NCBI GenBank assembly: GCA_050184115.1
Contig: JBFXAQ010000008.1
Coordinates: forward strand, 207,823 to 271,822
Direction of reading: 5' to 3'
Length of the DNA: 64,000 bases
From: JACKNG01 sp050184115
Lineage (GTDB): Bacteria; Pseudomonadota; Gammaproteobacteria; Ga0077536
In this document: in pieces, positions 49,592 to 60,400 of the stretch
Layout of the letters: each line of letters starts with the position of its first letter
How positions within the stretch are numbered: the first letter of the stretch is position 1
Made by a program: the position numbers and the translations under genes
Notes under the pieces: generated by a model
Told to the model about the DNA's origin: nothing
The model's database searches: none
The model's input: the letters and a program-made list of their open reading frames with translations, nothing else

Positions 49592-50234
49592 CGGCACCTC
49601 CGTCGTCGAGCTCGGCATCGGTCAGTCGCCGCGGCCCCTCGGCGCCGAAACCGTCGAGAGCAAGGCCCCACGGATTGGTCTCGAGGTCCACGGCGTAGCG
49701 CACCACGCGCAGCGGGTAACGGATGGCGGTCCGCTTGACGGTCATGCCCTTCACCGATTCCAGGAGATCGAGGTCCAGCCAAACAATCCAGGCATCCTCG
49801 TTCAGGAGGTCGACGCGTCGTTCCTCGTAACCGTGCCCCGGGATTTCCTGGACACCGCGGACCCGGTAGGCGAGCTCGCCCTGGCGGCCCTTTTGCTCGA
49901 GCTCGGCGATCAGATCGGCGCGATACCGGGGCGTGAGGTAAGGCGAGACCCGGAAGATGGCCCGGCCATAGTCCGTGGCGCCGTCCTCCGGCCAACGGTT
50001 GAGCTGCTGGAAGATGTAGAAGGCGAACGCGTAGACGTTGGGTGGCGCTACCTCGTCCACGGCCAGCGTCGCTCCAGAGCGCAGGTCCGGCGGGATGTGC
50101 ACGGTGAGGCGCTCGGGCGCCCGGCTCCAGCCGAACCAGAGCGCGGCGATGACGAGCACCTGGATGGCGATTACCGCCCACAGGGAGCGCAGGTGCGCGC
50201 GGACGTTATCGATCTCGTACCGGTAACGTCGCAT
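49578..50234 (-). CDS. ICE T4SS protein, PFL_4703 family (TIGR03746, TraE/VirB8-like)
   Basis: A 218-aa protein with a short cytoplasmic start (MRRYRYEIDNVRAHL), one membrane helix (LWAVIAIQVLVIAALWFGW) and a periplasmic domain (NVYAFAFYIFQQLNRWPEDG), the layout of TraE/VirB8 assembly factors. ATG 50234 has AGGA about 7 nt upstream; an ATG at 50264 is the alternative. It overlaps the TIGR03750 gene. Confidence 0.88.
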   Translation of the reverse strand: MRRYRYEIDNVRAHLRSLWAVIAIQVLVIAALWFGWSRAPERLTVHIPPDLRSGATLAVDEVAPPNVYAFAFYIFQQLNRWPEDGATDYGRAIFRVSPYLTPRYRADLIAELEQKGRQGELAYRVRGVQEIPGHGYEERRVDLLNEDAWIVWLDLDLLESVKGMTVKRTAIRYPLRVVRYAVDLETNPWGLALDGFGAEGPRRLTDAELDDGGADGGA

Positions 50235-50586
50235 GCGCCGTCCTGCCGATATCCCATGCGCCACTTCGACGAACGAAGGGCGAGCGCCGTAACCCGTGGT
50301 CGTCGAGCCAGAGCACGATCCGCTGCTGGTAGTAGCCGTCCGGGCGGTTCCTCTTCAGCCGCTGAAACAGGCTCGCCATGAGCAGCACGGTCGCGACGAT
50401 CCCGACGCCCGCGATCCCGAAGCCCATCGTGACCGCACCCGCGAGCCCCGCCAGGATCAGACTGACGGGCAACCACACGAGTGCGGCCACACCTACGATG
50501 ACGCCAAGTTCGCTCGACGAGCAGCCCTTGAAGATCGCGGGTTCGGCATTCAGCCGATCGGCGAGGATGTCGTGACGGTCCCCCAT
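50206..50586 (-). CDS. Conjugative transfer region protein, TIGR03750 family (TraL-like)
   Basis: A 126-aa protein with two close membrane helices (VIVGVAALVWLPVSLILAGL and FGIAGVGIVATVLLMASLF), a short cytoplasmic start (MGDRHDILADRLNAEP) and a basic C-terminus. The layout resembles TraL/VirB3 pilus assembly proteins. It lies between the pilin-like PFL_4702 and the PFL_4703 gene. Confidence 0.88.
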   Translation of the reverse strand: MGDRHDILADRLNAEPAIFKGCSSSELGVIVGVAALVWLPVSLILAGLAGAVTMGFGIAGVGIVATVLLMASLFQRLKRNRPDGYYQQRIVLWLDDHGLRRSPFVRRSGAWDIGRTAHATLPVRDR

Positions 50587-50592
50587 GCCAGA

Positions 50593-50949
50593 TCAGATGA
50601 CGCCGGCCGCTTCGGTGAGCAGATAGCTCGCAAAGATCAGCACCACCGCACCGACGATGCCCAGCACACCGACCTCCGCCCACTCCGCCTTGCCCTGGCG
50701 CGCTTCGTTGAACTTCGCGAACGCCAGATACGCGACCCAGAGGAAGCCCAGCACGGCGATCGCCAGGCCCAGCACCAGACCGCCGTCCTTGATGTAGCCC
50801 TGAATCAGGGCGATCCAGTCGCCGGCCGCCGGCGCCGTACTCGGCGCGACCGGGGTCGGCAGTGCCGCCCACACCGGCGGGTTGGCGGCGAGACCGAGGA
50901 GACCCAGCAGGGTCACCGTCCTCTTCTTGACTTGTGCGAACATCATCAT
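50593..50949 (-). CDS. ICE membrane protein, PFL_4702 family (TIGR03745, pilin-like)
   Basis: A small pilin-like protein. Three consecutive ATGs (50949, 50946, 50943) follow GGAG; the third has the best spacing (8 nt). A signal peptide (TVTLLGLLGLAANPPVWA) ends near residue 30, then two hydrophobic helices (GLVLGLAIAVLGFLWVAYLA and GVLGIVGAVVLIFASYLL) as in TraA/VirB2 pilins. It probably forms the conjugative pilus. Confidence 0.86.
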   Translation of the reverse strand: MMMFAQVKKRTVTLLGLLGLAANPPVWAALPTPVAPSTAPAAGDWIALIQGYIKDGGLVLGLAIAVLGFLWVAYLAFAKFNEARQGKAEWAEVGVLGIVGAVVLIFASYLLTEAAGVI

Positions 50950-51029
50950 TTCTCCGAAGTTGCGGGGCGGCCCCCTGATCACCACATTCCGGGTTACGCA
51001 CCCGGACCGTTACGGTTCCGGTCACCCCG

Positions 51030-51260
51030 TCACCGCAGATAGAAACCGAGCACGAGCAGCACGATGCTGGCCCGCAGCGCCGCCCACACGAGGTCGAACA
51101 GCGCGACCTGACCGTCCTGCCAGGCGCGGAACGTCCCGACGGTCACCCACATCACCCAGACGAAGACCAGGACCAGCACCACGCTCGCGATACTCGTGAG
51201 CAGCGTTCCGGCGGTGACGCCCGACCCGGCCTGGAACGCGGCGTTCTGTGCAGGCGTCAT
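51030..51260 (-). CDS. ICE protein, PFL_4701 family (TIGR03758)
   Basis: A 76-aa protein with two hydrophobic segments (LLTSIASVVLVLVFVWVMW and ALRASIVLLVLGFYLR), starting MTPAQNAAFQAGSGV. It is the standard small membrane neighbour of the pilin-like gene in GI-type ICEs; the exact role is unknown. It lies 9 nt after the RAQPRD gene. Confidence 0.86.
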   Translation of the reverse strand: MTPAQNAAFQAGSGVTAGTLLTSIASVVLVLVFVWVMWVTVGTFRAWQDGQVALFDLVWAALRASIVLLVLGFYLR

Positions 51261-51269
51261 CGCTGGGCG

Positions 51270-51590
51270 TCACTGCCGGTAGTCGCCACGCAACGGCGGA
51301 ACCTTCCGCGGCTCGTTGCGGGGCGCGTCGATGTGTTCCTGGACGCCGGCGCGGATCCGCTCGAGGTCCTGGCGCAGCCAGTCGTAGCGGAAGCGGATGC
51401 GGGCTTCGGGGGAAGACTGAGACTCAGCGGTCGCGATGATGGGCTCGAGGGCTTCGATCTCGTGGATCAACCGGGCGAGCGCTTCGCGCTCGGCGTCGGG
51501 ATCGGCAACCGCCGTCCCCCACAAGAGCGGGATTCCCAACGCAAAGCCGAGAACGCGGAGTCGACGTACTTTCGGGCTCGTGCCTGTCAT
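51270..51590 (-). CDS. RAQPRD-family ICE protein (TIGR01690)
   Basis: A 106-aa protein with an N-terminal signal (LRVLGFALGIPLLWGTAVA), a helical middle (AEREALARLIHEIEALEPII) and the family C-terminal motif region, which normally reads RAQPRD and here is degenerate (DAPRNEPRKVPPLRG). It is predicted periplasmic. It is the first T4SS gene after the large cargo block, which ends 131 nt upstream, so its promoter must lie in that gap or be read from further upstream. Confidence 0.86.
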   Translation of the reverse strand: MTGTSPKVRRLRVLGFALGIPLLWGTAVADPDAEREALARLIHEIEALEPIIATAESQSSPEARIRFRYDWLRQDLERIRAGVQEHIDAPRNEPRKVPPLRGDYRQ

Positions 51591-51721
51591 GGCACGAATG
51601 ATTGGCGGGATCCGGAAAACGCGACAGCGGAAATCGCCGCACGTTCCGTCTTGGTTTCTTGGCGACGATTACTCCCTCGAGACTCACCCCATCGCGGAGG
51701 AACTATCGTCTGCGCTTAAAC

Positions 51722-54376
51722 TCAATCGGACACGTCGCGTACTGGCCAGAACAGCGCAAGATCGCCTACCAATGGCTTGAGAAACGGCAAGCGAAGATCG
51801 TCGACGCTCTGTTCAGCAAACTGTCGAGCGCGACTCAACCAAGTCTCTATATCCACACCTTCGCCAGGTTGCGCCGAAACAGGTGGTTCGGCCTGCCCGG
51901 GTGCGCGTCGATTCAGGAGTTCCAGGACTTCTTCGTCTCTTAACAACTGAAATAGATCATCGCGGCCCTGAGTTACGCCTACGACCGCCTGCTGCAGATG
52001 CCCCTCGCGGCTGGTCAAAGCGTCCTGTACTTGAAACACAGCCAAGGGATCTCTTGTTTCCCGCAGCAGTGCCAAAGTACCTTCCTCGTTCATAGCTTGG
52101 GTCAATGCTTGATCGAGAACCTGGTGACCTACACCCACTATCCGCTTGGCCTCATCCTGATCCTGCGGATGTCGGTGAAAGATGAGATCTTCGTACCGCG
52201 CCCGCACACCGGGTGCACCAACCCACGCTTCAGGCGTCTTAAAGCTAAAGCTTCCTCCTTCCCGCTCCGGTCTCCGCCTGTTCTTGACCAACGCACCATA
52301 GAAGAACGGAACCAAGTCAGGCAGATCCTTTCGGGGCACATCATCTAGCTGAGACAGATCAAAGCTCTGGCAATGCCCTACTAGATCAGTCACAGTCGCG
52401 ATGGCTGATTTTCCACCCAAGCTTCGGGTCTTTGCATCGAACCATTCATCCAACCGGTCTGGAGCAACAGACTGTCCCTCTGCGAACAGCTCGTTGAAGA
52501 AGCTTGGGCCGGCCATGCCGAGAATCATTTGCATCAAGTCTTCCGGCTCGTCCATGGCATGAACTAGCGCTTCCATAATGTGATTGAGCTTAGTCTCGAG
52601 CTTGTTCCAGATCCTCGACTCAACGGTGCTCGGATTGCGAATAGTGACGACGTCTACTGGGGACTTCTGCCCGTATCTATTGAGCCGTCCCACGCGCTGA
52701 TGTAGACGCATCGGATTCCAGGGAAGGTCGACGTGAATGAGCGTATGGCTGCGCTCTTGCAGGTCAATCCCTTCACCCCCTGCTTCCGTCGATACCAGGA
52801 ACCGTATTCGTCCTTCGTTGAAAGCGTCGGCCGTAGATTCTCGGTTGGAAGTGAGAACGATCTCGTCACCGGATGGATTGCGCACCCCTTCCAGTCGATT
52901 GTCGCCGTTGATGAATCCAACGCTGTCCTGTCCGAATCGCGCCATCAAAGTCGACACCATGAGAGCCTGCGTTGCCTTGTACTCAGTGAAGAGCAAGATC
53001 GAACGTTCGCTGTACTGATTAATAATGATCTCACCGATGCGGGCAATCTTGCTCTCTTCTTCGATCTGTTCCGCAGCGTCTAGAAGCGCTTCGAGGTGAG
53101 GCAGCTCGTCCTCGATCAATCGAAACCGTTCCTGGTTAATCCAATGCGTGAACGCCTCTAAGACATCGGGGTCTTCCTCTTGATCCGAGGGAGAATCAGG
53201 TCCGTACCGATCTCGCAACTCTGCGACTTCTTTCTTTAACTTCTCGACTCGCCTCCTTAAGGCGGCACGAATGGCCGCGACTGAGCTGGACGCGATTTTC
53301 TGCATGGCGATTAGGACCAGCGTCACCTGTCGCCTCTCGCTCTGCTGAAGTCCAGACGCATACGCATTCCCGGCAAGAATGAACTGCGTCAGAAGCTGGT
53401 AAAACTCGCGCTCCCTGTCCGTGTAGGTGTAGGTCTCTGCATGGGTATTCACCGGTTGGAACAACCGATTCCCGGCCATGTCCGTAACCTTCTGCTTGAA
53501 GTTCCGGATCAGAACCTGCCTAAGCATTGGGAGTTGCTCATGTTCGGGGCGATTCGGACTGAAAACGTCAGGTCTCAGCAACGTCATCAAGGACCAGAAC
53601 CCGTAGGGCTTGCCGCGATGGGGCGTCCCCGTAAAAAACAAACATGACTGAGCGCGGTCTTCTTCGACCAGTCGTTCCACAAACCGATAGCCCAATGTCT
53701 TACCAGTCTGCTCGTCAGAGTTGAGATGATGTGCCTCATCCACAATTAGCATGTCCCACGGAGGCGCATCCAATAATCGGTCGTGACGCCCGGACCGGTC
53801 CATCCGCATCGTCGGCAGAGACGCAACGACTTGATTGTGCGTGCTCCAAAAGTCCGCCTTGGGGCTGTCTACTTCCGGGCGATACATCGACATACGAATA
53901 TCAAACAAAGTGCGCAACCGATACTGCCACTGCTCGACAAGAGACGCTGGCGTCAGTATCAACAGCCTCCTTACCTTACCGCTGGATAGTAGTGGCCAAA
54001 GAATAAGTCCGGCTTCGATCGTCTTTCCCAATCCGACATCGTCGGCGATCAATAGCCGAATTGGCCATTGCTGCAAGGCGCGGTGACAAACCCATAGCTG
54101 ATGAGGGAGGAGATCTATGCGTGACCGAGAAAAAACGCCCCACGCGTCGTTCAACGACCGAATAGACGCGGCTTGCGCCTTCAGAGTTACGTCCAGCGTA
54201 GGCGACCATCGCCTTAGCTTCGCCGCTTCGGCCAATCCTAGACGCGGCGTTAGACTGCTTGCCTCACAGGACTCAATTCGGTCGCCAAACCGAACAACAA
54301 CAGTGTCTCCTTGATCAAGAAGTACACTTCCTATCCCGAATGCCGGGTGCTGCACTTGTTGTCCCGATTCGAACAC
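51722..54376 (-). CDS. SNF2/RapA-type DEAH helicase of a cargo defence-like block
   Basis: An 884-aa superfamily 2 translocase. Residues 1-45 form a small beta domain (QQVQHPAFGIGSVLLDQGDT) like CarD/Tudor-type adapters. The motor has ADDVGLGKT (111-119), DEAH (213-216), motif III FFTGTPH, and the C-terminal lobe with VSTEAGGEGIDLQ and HQRVGRLNRYGQ (arginine finger). This is the RapA/Snf2 class that translocates on double-stranded DNA. It is the second gene of a two-gene operon behind the giant sacsin-like gene (79-nt gap). DISARM DrmD helicases share this class, but no other DISARM gene is present. Confidence 0.88.
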   Translation of the reverse strand: MFESGQQVQHPAFGIGSVLLDQGDTVVVRFGDRIESCEASSLTPRLGLAEAAKLRRWSPTLDVTLKAQAASIRSLNDAWGVFSRSRIDLLPHQLWVCHRALQQWPIRLLIADDVGLGKTIEAGLILWPLLSSGKVRRLLILTPASLVEQWQYRLRTLFDIRMSMYRPEVDSPKADFWSTHNQVVASLPTMRMDRSGRHDRLLDAPPWDMLIVDEAHHLNSDEQTGKTLGYRFVERLVEEDRAQSCLFFTGTPHRGKPYGFWSLMTLLRPDVFSPNRPEHEQLPMLRQVLIRNFKQKVTDMAGNRLFQPVNTHAETYTYTDREREFYQLLTQFILAGNAYASGLQQSERRQVTLVLIAMQKIASSSVAAIRAALRRRVEKLKKEVAELRDRYGPDSPSDQEEDPDVLEAFTHWINQERFRLIEDELPHLEALLDAAEQIEEESKIARIGEIIINQYSERSILLFTEYKATQALMVSTLMARFGQDSVGFINGDNRLEGVRNPSGDEIVLTSNRESTADAFNEGRIRFLVSTEAGGEGIDLQERSHTLIHVDLPWNPMRLHQRVGRLNRYGQKSPVDVVTIRNPSTVESRIWNKLETKLNHIMEALVHAMDEPEDLMQMILGMAGPSFFNELFAEGQSVAPDRLDEWFDAKTRSLGGKSAIATVTDLVGHCQSFDLSQLDDVPRKDLPDLVPFFYGALVKNRRRPEREGGSFSFKTPEAWVGAPGVRARYEDLIFHRHPQDQDEAKRIVGVGHQVLDQALTQAMNEEGTLALLRETRDPLAVFQVQDALTSREGHLQQAVVGVTQGRDDLFQLLRDEEVLELLNRRAPGQAEPPVSAQPGEGVDIETWLSRARQFAEQSVDDLRLPFLKPLVGDLALFWPVRDVSD

Positions 54377-54455
54377 TATGACGTCCTCAGGGCTTGGCCC
54401 CCATTCTTAGAACCACTTAGCGGGGCTCGTATGGGCATATGAAAGGTCACATCAG

Positions 54456-57400
54456 CTACCCGAGCAGTTTCTGTAGAACCAACTGATCCGACGACGCAAT
54501 TCTCAGGGGGATATCGTAGTCGCCGCCGAAAACCGCATCACGTTCGCCCAGATACTCCTTGAGCACTGCATAGATGTCTTCTGCAGACTCAATCTCCTCG
54601 GCAAAAGCAGCGAAGAAGGTCTTTATGCGTTCTATCGGAGCATAGGCATACGGTATGGCGAGTGGGTTCGTAATCACGCCGCGATGGAGAAGCTCGCGGA
54701 CTACCAGGTGAGAACCCAGTTTCAACGTCCTCGTCAACGGCGGCGCGTCAACACCCCCTCCCTGAAACTCTGGGTTCGCCCTTGGCGCGAGAATAGTATC
54801 GAGCGTGAAGCGATCTTTCAGGCGGTCGATCGACAGGAAGAGTTCAGCGTAGTCGTCTAACCAGCGACGTAATCGATAAAGTTTCGGAAACTGCGCCAGC
54901 CAAAGTGTCCATTCCTCATCGTCGTGCTGAGCCTCTGCGTATTCCTCAATGATATTGATCCACTTATCCGGCTCCGCTCTGGGATCGCTTCCTGTAAAGA
55001 CTTCCCACCAGCCTCGGTCTTGGCAATAGCGGACAAAGGCGCGATGCTGTTCGTCGCGCGCTCGCCCCATGCCCTGAAAGCTTCCGATAGCCAGCAGCGT
55101 GAGCCACGAGGACCGGTCTATTCGGCCGCTCTGCGGATCTGGCACGAGGTTCAGGTCCTGCGGGAAGACCCGATTACGGTATTCGGCCGCTTTCACCACC
55201 CCTTCGGTCGACCACCAATCGCGTAGCCTGGCTAGAGCGGTCGCCAGATCGACGCCTGCGTAAATTGAACCGCCGTCCGTCCACTGACCCTCCGCGTGAA
55301 CAGCCCTTTCAAGCTGAGCGACAGAGATTAACCTCCGACGCAGCCTATCGACTTGCTCCTCGCTCAGATCCCGCGTGAGCTCAGGCTCCTGCAAAGCGGT
55401 CTGCAACCACCCCTTACCGCGCACTCGATCGGCGACTGGTTCGCCCAATTCTCCATCTGCGAGATATGCGAGGGCCGCCCGCCGTGACTCGGGTGCTTCG
55501 GCGTCAAGGATCCACTGGGCGATTGTCTGCGATGGCGCCTCCAAGCGCATCCGGGCCGCCAAGAAGAGCTCGACACGTGGAGTTTCGTCGCCCGATGTAA
55601 TGCAGTAATCTGAATGCAGGCGAAAGTTGGCTGGCGCTAATCCATGCCGCCTCGGTTCGTCGGGATCCAAGCCTGTACCGCAATTTACTAGGAGCCTCCG
55701 AGCCTCGACCCAATCGCCCGCTTCTGAGCGAAAGAGCAGCTGGCCTAGGCGCTTCTGGAGTTCCTCTGACTCCCAGTCAAGTGTCTCCTCGGTCAGGAGT
55801 CGAAGCCACCCCAACACTTCGGCGTCTTCGGGTTCAACTCGATTTTGGTCCAGCAAACCCAGTAGAGCCGGAAGACCCAAAGGCTGGGGATTAGCGACCT
55901 TGGCTTCGTTCAGAATGTCGGCAATATTTTTCGAGACGCAACACTGGGCCGGGTAACGACTTGTGAAACGTATCCAGTCGGCCAGCTTCGAGGCGACGTC
56001 GCTCTGCAACAGTGCGCCACCCAACTCGTAGCGAACGTCTCCTGCGTCCACGAACGCCCGCATCGGACCCACCAGGCCGTTTGGCACTCCCTTGGGGTGT
56101 TGGCTCAGGCGAGTGAGCACACCCAACGCAACCGTCCGCGTCAAATCGGCCCCGTCGCTGTGTCGGCGCTTAAGCCACTGTTTTGTCAACCCAATCCAGA
56201 CGCTCTCCCAGAATGCCAAACTGTCGACACCGTCGGCGAGTCCTAGTGCGGTCCGAACCGCTGGCCACCTAGTGACAGATCCTTCCAACAAAGATTGAAG
56301 GGCGCCGCCTGTCGCGCTCCCGATCCGTCCAGCTTTCTCGAGGTTCTCAGTCGTGCTCCCGGCTAGCCTCGCGCGTCCGGCATCAAGGTCGAAGGGACCA
56401 TTGACGGCGAATCCGACAGACGACGTCTCCCGTGTAGGCGCGGTCACCCAGATCGAAGGGATGTCGTCGGGAAGCGAACGGAACCCCTGTGGACCGAGTG
56501 CGATCAGCAAGCTGCCGGGCTCCGCGCGAATGCAGAGCGCGGCCGTCTCAGAACCCCACTCACCCCGAAGATCTAGTTGCCCAATCTCGATTCGCGGAAA
56601 AATCTCACTGGGTTGCCAGGACCAAGTCGATTCCGACGCCGCGGCAGTCGTGATGTTCCTCACAGCGCGCCCGAATACACAGAGAACCCCAGCAAGCTGT
56701 CGAAATCGAGCCAAAACTTGATTCCGAAGCTCCCCGTAGAGCCCCGGGAGGTCAATTAGTGTGCCCGGCAGCCGTGAGTCGGAACTCATCTCCGTCATTC
56801 GCTGTCGGACGCCGCCCGACTCTTCCCAGGGTTGCGGCAGTATTCCCGACACAATCCGCGCAGATAACCGACCGCTGAGAATTCGGGGCTGCTCGCAGGC
56901 AAGCAACACACATTTGAATCCGAGACCAAACTTCCCCGTCGACTCTTCTTCTCCCCGCTTGTCGGTCGCCGACAGAATGAGCATCTTCTCGAGGTCTCGG
57001 TCGTAACCGCGCTGTTCGCCGCGAAAGCCTACTGGGCCACGAGCATTGATTGGTCGACCCCAGTGGAGAAACGCAGTGGACTCCTCGCGCTCGTCTACGA
57101 CAAAGCGACGGGCTGCTGCAGGGATGTCACATCCCTCAAGGGGATACGCGTGGAAATAGCCCAACTCAACCGCCGCATCATCGGCGTTCTGAAAAAGCTC
57201 GAAAGGGATGCTCGACAGATCGTACTGGTACTGTTTCAGCTTGCTCTTTACCGCTTGTACAACGGCACTCTGTTCATCTTCGTTCTCGTCGATGAAGCGA
57301 GCTAAGGCTTCAAGAGAGTCTCTCAATTTTTGCCTCGGCGCTTCCGGAGAGCCTCCATCCGCCTCAGCCTCTGCGACGCGACGCCGCCACGCATCGCAAT

Positions 57401-60400
57401 CTGTCAACTGCTGCTCGATCCGATTGCTCTTCACCGACAACTGCCTGAGGTAGAACGGAATGTGATCCAGGATCAGGCGCCGCGCTATTCCAATTTCAAG
57501 CTGGTCGCTCCGATCAAGCTCTTTCCAGAGTGAGTCAAAATCCGCTTTCGGCTGGTTGTACAACTCGAAATAGAGGCGCTCTGCCGTAACCCGCAACAGC
57601 TCGAATAGCTGTCCCGATTCGAATCTACCCGGTTCAACGCGACGGAACGGAAGCATCACTCCGTATCCGCCTTGCCAGCTCAGCGCACCGGCCACCAGAG
57701 TCTTGATTTCCTGATCGAGCGCGACCCGAATCGGCTGCCCGAGGAGATTGAGCACTTCGATCTCATCGCCGGGTTCAACCCGAACGGCTGCTTCAATAAG
57801 CTCAAGGGCTTCGCCTGCGGTCTTGTCGCCCATCCATTCGCGACGCTCATTAGTTCTTCCTGGATCTCGCCAAGGTAGGCGCCCGACAAGCCAGTCAAAG
57901 CTATGCGGGTACAAGTACTCACTGGCAAGTTCTCGTACAGTCGGGCCCAGCAAGCCGAGCAAGACACCAATCATGGGGGCCGGAACAAGACTCGAAGGCC
58001 AGTCACGGAAGTACTCGCGCAATAATTCTGGCGCCGCATCTTGAGCTGTCCGAAACGCCGCATCAGGGATTCCAACTGCCATCTCCCGACTATCCGACGT
58101 ACCTGCTTGGTAGACCAGGTCGCCGAGAATTGCCGCCTGTCGAACGTCGAGAACCCGAGACTCCGTTACACCATGGGCGCCAGTGCAGAGCGCTGCTGCG
58201 TCATTCCACGTACGGGTGCGAGAAGCGAGGCGCAAGCTGGTCACGAAGCGATTCGCGTCCTCACGGTTTCGGGCTAGCTGTCCCAGGTAGCTGTCATGGA
58301 CGGACTTGCGAACGTTCCATTGCATCGTGTCCGAACTGAGCCAGTGCAGCACCTTCGCCAGTCGCACGCCGTCTAAAGGTCTCAAAAGCGGTGTCGCAAG
58401 TTGGTCCCACAGAGCGCTTGGCTCGAACCGATCGGCCGCACCCGCTTCCAGGAGCCGCCAACCCGGAAGACTCTCACAACGAGCCAGCAGCTTGATCGCA
58501 TCTTCTACTGGTCTTTCTTGCCACACTCCAATGTGATACGCGGGCAAGTCTTCTAGGAGCAGTCCAAGACGTGCGAGAGCATCGTTCTCGGATGCGAATC
58601 CCAAACTACGCACCCGCTCCCATGCCACATGATCCTTTAGCGCACTTTCAATCTCGTCAGGCACCGCGAAGCAGGGACCATGTGCCGCTCGGTGCTCCGC
58701 GACGAGTCTATGGGCTTCATCCCCCAACGAACCCTGAAGATCGATTACGTCTTCCGGCTTTACCGGCGGTCCGTACATCGTCGGGAGCCAGGACCCGCTC
58801 CGAATCAACGCTGGAAGGTTTCCTGCAACATCGCCGGAAAGGTGGTGCAAAGCGTCCATGATGCGCCGCCAATGCTCGGCGGGATGTTCCGTGCTAAGCG
58901 CAATTTCAATGATCGCATGTTCATCAAACAGTCTGAGCCAGCTCTCCTGACGCTGTGCAACATGCGCGTTGTCGCTACGAGCTATCAACACCGCCCGTAG
59001 CGCCAACGGCTCGTGCCGCAGCCTCTGGCCGGGTGCCAAGTAGACACTTTCACCCGTCGCCGTGACCAGTTCGTTGGTAACGGTCGCATGAAAAGGAAGT
59101 CGTCTCCACAGGTCGGCGTCCTCAATACGGGAAAGGATCTCGTTGCGCTCCTCGGTGGAAAACTCCTCGGGTTTTTCGATGTCGACGCTATCGGAACAAC
59201 GCAGCTCTTCCAGCAAGTTGCGTGAGTCGATCTCCGCTATTTTCGCCATCGTCCATCTCGCGCGCGGAACGGAATTGGCAAGCTCCTCCGGAATCAGGCT
59301 CCATTGCTTGTCTTCGTGAATAGCCGCCCATAGCCTGTTCCAGGCCGGGTGTTGGTCATGGCGCCCGATCCACAATAGGGCGGAATCTTCGCCGCGACGT
59401 TCCACCGTCCCATGCAAGAGCAGCCGCAGACCACGAAGTGAATTTGGGTCTGTACCTGGATCGTTCGCATGGTCGAGCAGTCTTTGACGAGCCTGTAGGT
59501 CACCCAGCCGACCTGTGTCCTGGCGCCCAACTGCTGCTAGGCAGGCTTTGCCGTCGGCCGCGGAAGAAATGCGTTGCCCCCTCACTGAGGACCCTTCGTC
59601 TGGGAATAGCTCGCGGTACGCCTGAGCTCGAACCAGACAGACTTCCGCCTCTGGAATCGCTCGGGCCAACAGCGGCGTAAGTCCCATCGCCGCTTCTCCG
59701 AGACCTTCCGCGTAGCCGAACAGAGTTCCCGCCGTTCTGATTCGTTCGATTTTTTCGAACGACAGGGCCTTTTCAGCCGCGGTCGCGGCGTCCCGCACGC
59801 CGATCACACGCAGCGTTCGATTTACTCGTAGGAATCTTCCCCTGTTTTCAGGCGAGAGAGTTCGCAGCAATCCCTGAACCACTGACAAGACTTGACGCTG
59901 AGTCGACATGTCGACTCCCTCGCCAAGCTCGCCGTCAAGTACGCCCAGCCAGCCAATAAGCGTGCTCTCGTCTGGCAAACCTTCGCTCGACCGTGCCGCA
60001 TCCTTTCCTCGGGGGACAAGAAGGATCGGCGCGGCAATCGCCCAAAGCTTCTTTAGTATCGAGTCCGGCAACTCCGCCGCAAGCTCCAACCGTCTTTCCG
60101 GTTTAAGAAAACCAATGAGTCGGCTTGCCTTCGCAGCAACTTGGCGCCAGCTTTGCTCGCCGGCTATGCGCAATCCTTGTTGCAGCACCGAGAGGAGTCT
60201 GTTCTGTATTCGATCTGTTGAGAGGTACGGCCCCGCACAGCTCTCTAAAAGCTCGCCCAGGTAATCCATGGACGGACCGTCCGTGAACAATCCGTCAACG
60301 CGAGACAGTAGATGCTCCAGCTCAGATTCCTGCCATTGGCGTGGCTGATCCCACAAACGTGGTGCCTGCACGTCGTAGGGAACTACGTTGCTTGTAGCGA

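Noticed and set aside
51602..51943. A 113-aa plus-strand open frame at the helicase 3' end
   Set aside because: Most of it is antisense to the helicase, and the rest has no start signal or homology cue.
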